Assembly (NCBI RefSeq): GCF_002291445.1
Contig: NZ_CP014137.1
Coordinates: 1,860,001-1,924,000 of the forward strand
Source of the DNA: Brenneria goodwinii
GTDB lineage: Bacteria > Pseudomonadota > Gammaproteobacteria > Enterobacterales > Enterobacteriaceae
Reading direction: 5' to 3'
Length of the DNA stretch: 64,000 nucleotides
The translations under genes and the position numbers were made by a program. Shown in pieces: positions 61,707 to 64,000 of this stretch. How positions within the stretch are numbered: position 1 is the first letter of the stretch; the number at the start of each line of letters is the position of its first letter. The notes under the pieces were generated by a model. It worked only from the letters and a program-made list of their open reading frames with translations, ran no database searches and was not told where the DNA came from.

Positions 61707-63875
61707 TTAGCCGGCGAGTCGGTGACTTGATTTCAACAGTTTAGTAAAATCCTTCGCGGACATCGGATGTCCGAACAGGTATCCCTGAGCTTCATCACAC
61801 CCTCGGCTGCGTAGTTGTTCGCAGGGTTCCAGCGTTTCAACGCCTTCGGCAATAACGCCCAGCCCAAAGCTTTTGCCAAGATAGATTATCGCCCAAACAA
61901 TGGCCGCATCCGTCGGTGATTCACACATGGTGCGAACAAACGTTTGATCAATTTTAAGGCGCGTTACCGGATAGTTTTTTAACACGCTGAGAGAAGCGTA
62001 GCCGGTACCGTAATCATCAAACGCGATACCGATCCCGGCATCCCGCAATGCATACAGCGGCTGCAGCATATTTTGATCATGACGCAGGATGATGTTTTCC
62101 GTGATTTCCACCTCAAGCGAGCTTGCCGGTAAGCCGGTCTGGTTCAGAATATCCGCGATCTTTTGCGACAAGGTGCCGGAACGGAACTGCGCGCTGAACA
62201 GGTTAACGCTAATCCGAAAATCTTTCGCGCCGGCATTGTTCCATTCGGCGGCCTGCTTGCAGGCGGTCAACATAATCCAATCGCCAATACACTCAGCCCA
62301 GTTGCCGCTCTCCAACGCGGGGAGAAACGCACTCGGGCCAAGCAACCCTTTTTGGGGATGACGCCAACGTAACAACGCTTCCGCCCCCACAATCTCATTA
62401 TTCGACAGGCTGACCAGTGGTTGATAAAACACTTCAAATTCATTTTTTTCATAAGCCCGCGCAAACTCTGACTGAAATGCATGCCAGGCTTGAAAATTTT
62501 CACGTAACACGCTGGTAAAAAAACGGTAGCAGTTGCGTCCTTCGGCTTTAGCCTGGAACAGCGCCAGATCCGCGCTGGTCAGCAGTTCCTGAACGGTAAG
62601 ACCATGGCGGGGGTAAAACACTATTCCAACGCTGGCGCTGATATTGATCGGATTATCGCCAGTAACCATGGTTTGAGAAATTTCATGGACGATCTGCTCG
62701 GCAATGGTGGCCGCGACCTCCCGGTCGCCCATACCGGGGAACAACAAGGCGAACTCATCCCCTCCCATGCGAGCCACCAAGTCGCCCGCGCGGACTTTCC
62801 TCTGTATTTTCCTTGCTACGCTGACCAGAATATCATCGCCGCTGGCATGCCCCAGACTGTCGTTAATATTCTTGAAGCCATCCAGATCGATCAGCATGAT
62901 GCAGGCGACCGATTCCTTTTTCAGCGCCTGCTCCAGGTTTGAGGACAATAAGGCCCGATTGGCCAATCCGGTTAGCGGATCCATATGCGCCAGTAAAAAT
63001 AATCGTTCCTCGTTACGCCGGCGTTCCTTCGCGTCGTGCAAAATAACGCCATAACTCACGCCGTCGTGATTTGTCCACATCACTATGGACAACTCGACAA
63101 GAAACAAAACGCCGCTTTTGGCCCGTACATTTAATTCCAGCGTGACGCCCTTAGCCAACAATGCCTTATCTGTAGCTAACCGCGTGAACTGCATGAGCAA
63201 ATAGTCTGGAATAACGGTATCGACGCTACGTCCGATAATCTCGCCGTCAGCATATCCCAACATTTTTTGCGCGGAAGGGTTCCAAAACGTGATAATACCC
63301 TGTTTGTTGACGCAGATAACGGCATCAGTAGAGGTTCTGGCTATTTTTTCAAAAACCGCCTGCCCTGCCTTGCGCGCCAGATTAAGCCGCCTCGCCTCCA
63401 GCCTATCCATGACCAGCGTGGCCAAATCCTGCAGATTATGTTCATCTCTGACGCTGAAGGCTAACCGTGGTTTGATATCGATAATGCATAGCGCGCCAAT
63501 AGCGTACCCGGATAGGGTCCGTAACGGCATGCCCGCATAAAAGCGCAGATGAGGCTCGCCCGTAACCAACGGGTTATCTTTGAATTGCGGATCTTTACTC
63601 GCATCGGGAATAACCAGGATGCCTTCTCTGTGAATCACGTGCGAACAAAACGCAATCTCTATTGGCGTTTCAGTAAATGAGACGCCGAGCCCCGCCGCGA
63701 GCAGTTGCCGTTCTGATTCCAACAGAGAGACCAAAACAATAGGTACATTAAAAATGTTTGACGCCAGAGTAATCAGCTTGTCGAGAACGGGATCAAACAA
63801 TACGTGTTTAATGTCATACTCATGAAGAGCAGCAAGACGATGCATTTCATCTTTAACTATTGGAGTACGGCTCAT
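61707..63875 (-). CDS. GAF-PAS-GGDEF-EAL cyclic-di-GMP protein
   Basis: 722 residues with no membrane segment. GAF domain about 20-165, PAS about 170-290 (AVICVNKQGIITFWNPSAQK), GGDEF about 295-455, EAL about 470-715. The diguanylate cyclase site is intact (GGDEF 371-375), and an inhibitory RxxD I-site, RAGD at 362-365, stands exactly five residues before it. The phosphodiesterase site is also intact: EAL at 499-501, EITEN, DDYGTGYASLSVL, LKIDQTFV. It could both make and break c-di-GMP, switched by the sensory GAF/PAS part. Lone gene; partner unknown. Confidence 0.93.
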   Translation of the reverse strand: MSRTPIVKDEMHRLAALHEYDIKHVLFDPVLDKLITLASNIFNVPIVLVSLLESERQLLAAGLGVSFTETPIEIAFCSHVIHREGILVIPDASKDPQFKDNPLVTGEPHLRFYAGMPLRTLSGYAIGALCIIDIKPRLAFSVRDEHNLQDLATLVMDRLEARRLNLARKAGQAVFEKIARTSTDAVICVNKQGIITFWNPSAQKMLGYADGEIIGRSVDTVIPDYLLMQFTRLATDKALLAKGVTLELNVRAKSGVLFLVELSIVMWTNHDGVSYGVILHDAKERRRNEERLFLLAHMDPLTGLANRALLSSNLEQALKKESVACIMLIDLDGFKNINDSLGHASGDDILVSVARKIQRKVRAGDLVARMGGDEFALLFPGMGDREVAATIAEQIVHEISQTMVTGDNPINISASVGIVFYPRHGLTVQELLTSADLALFQAKAEGRNCYRFFTSVLRENFQAWHAFQSEFARAYEKNEFEVFYQPLVSLSNNEIVGAEALLRWRHPQKGLLGPSAFLPALESGNWAECIGDWIMLTACKQAAEWNNAGAKDFRISVNLFSAQFRSGTLSQKIADILNQTGLPASSLEVEITENIILRHDQNMLQPLYALRDAGIGIAFDDYGTGYASLSVLKNYPVTRLKIDQTFVRTMCESPTDAAIVWAIIYLGKSFGLGVIAEGVETLEPCEQLRSRGCDEAQGYLFGHPMSAKDFTKLLKSSHRLAG

Positions 63876-64000
63876 GAGTCCCCCTATAGTATCCGTTGTT
63901 TTAACGTCTGGATTAAAACATAAGATTTTGACGTGTAAATTGAACTAACTATGTAACGAGATAGAACAATATGAACAAAAAAACAACGCCATGAAACAAA

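Noticed and set aside
1..64000. CRISPR arrays, insertion sequences, prophage, integrons, toxin-antitoxin pairs, tRNA or rRNA genes
   Set aside because: No regularly spaced repeats, transposase or integrase sequences, or tRNA-like cloverleaf ends were recognised on reading both strands.

Overview
The window looks like chromosome of a pectin-degrading enterobacterium of the Pectobacteriaceae type (Dickeya, Pectobacterium, Brenneria or a close relative). Gene content and protein sequences follow Escherichia coli closely (minCDE, rnd, fadD, manXYZ, thrS-infC-rpmI-rplT-pheMST-ihfA, kdgR, htpX). Added to this core is a complete cytoplasmic pectin-catabolism cluster (kdgF, kduI, kduD, pelW, togMNAB, kdgM, ogl) with KdgR-type operators. 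The genus cannot be fixed from sequence reading alone. No insertion sequence, prophage, tRNA, rRNA or CRISPR array was recognised.

Layout. 1-4.3 kb: ycgN (cut by the window edge), ycgM, a decayed tartrate dehydratase locus (a C-terminal piece of a LysR regulator and an N-terminal piece of ttdA), ycgL and the division-site operon minCDE. 4.4-17.6 kb: rnd, fadD, yeaY, tsaB, yoaA, yoaB, yoaH, pabB, nudL, sdaA and yoaE. 17.6-21.6 kb: the mannose PTS operon manXYZ, carrying a full ERIC element between manX and manY, then yobD. 21.6-28.4 kb: mntP behind a Fur-like box and a yybP-ykoY manganese riboswitch, rlmA, cspC-yobF, a tiny membrane-protein ORF, and a Fur-boxed sitABCD-type metal importer. 28.5-30.9 kb: yniA, yniB, hxpB. 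30.9-40.9 kb: the pectin block. 41-48.6 kb: LexA-boxed ydjM, tcyP, an RcnB-like periplasmic protein, osmE, nadE, yddG and an orphan ABC half-transporter. 48.6-55.9 kb: the translation operon with its classic controls (AUU start of infC, pheM attenuator, thrS leader operator). 56.2-61.3 kb: an unknown lipoprotein, a periplasmic protein predicted to carry covalent FMN, yebO, kdgR, ogl and htpX. 61.7-63.9 kb: a GAF-PAS-GGDEF-EAL cyclic-di-GMP protein.

How the genes work together. Oligogalacturonates enter through the KdgM outer-membrane channel and the TogMNAB ABC importer. PelW and Ogl cut them to unsaturated monomers, KdgF helps linearise these, and KduI and KduD convert the product to 2-keto-3-deoxygluconate. 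KdgR, encoded about 18 kb further on beside ogl, should repress the set; KdgR-like palindromes stand before kduI/kdgF, pelW, kdgM and ogl. Manganese export (mntP) and Mn/Fe import (sit) lie within 7 kb of each other and both have Fur-like boxes.

The whole window reads as conserved core plus a known plant-pathogen metabolic island. I found no convincing wholly new multi-gene system. The most unusual items are the decayed ttdR/ttdA locus, a duplicated 22-bp palindrome flanking a GC-rich hairpin between kduD and pelW, an unannotated 31-residue membrane ORF downstream of yobF, and the split of the E. coli-like cspC-yobF / yebO-kdgR neighbourhood by about 34 kb.
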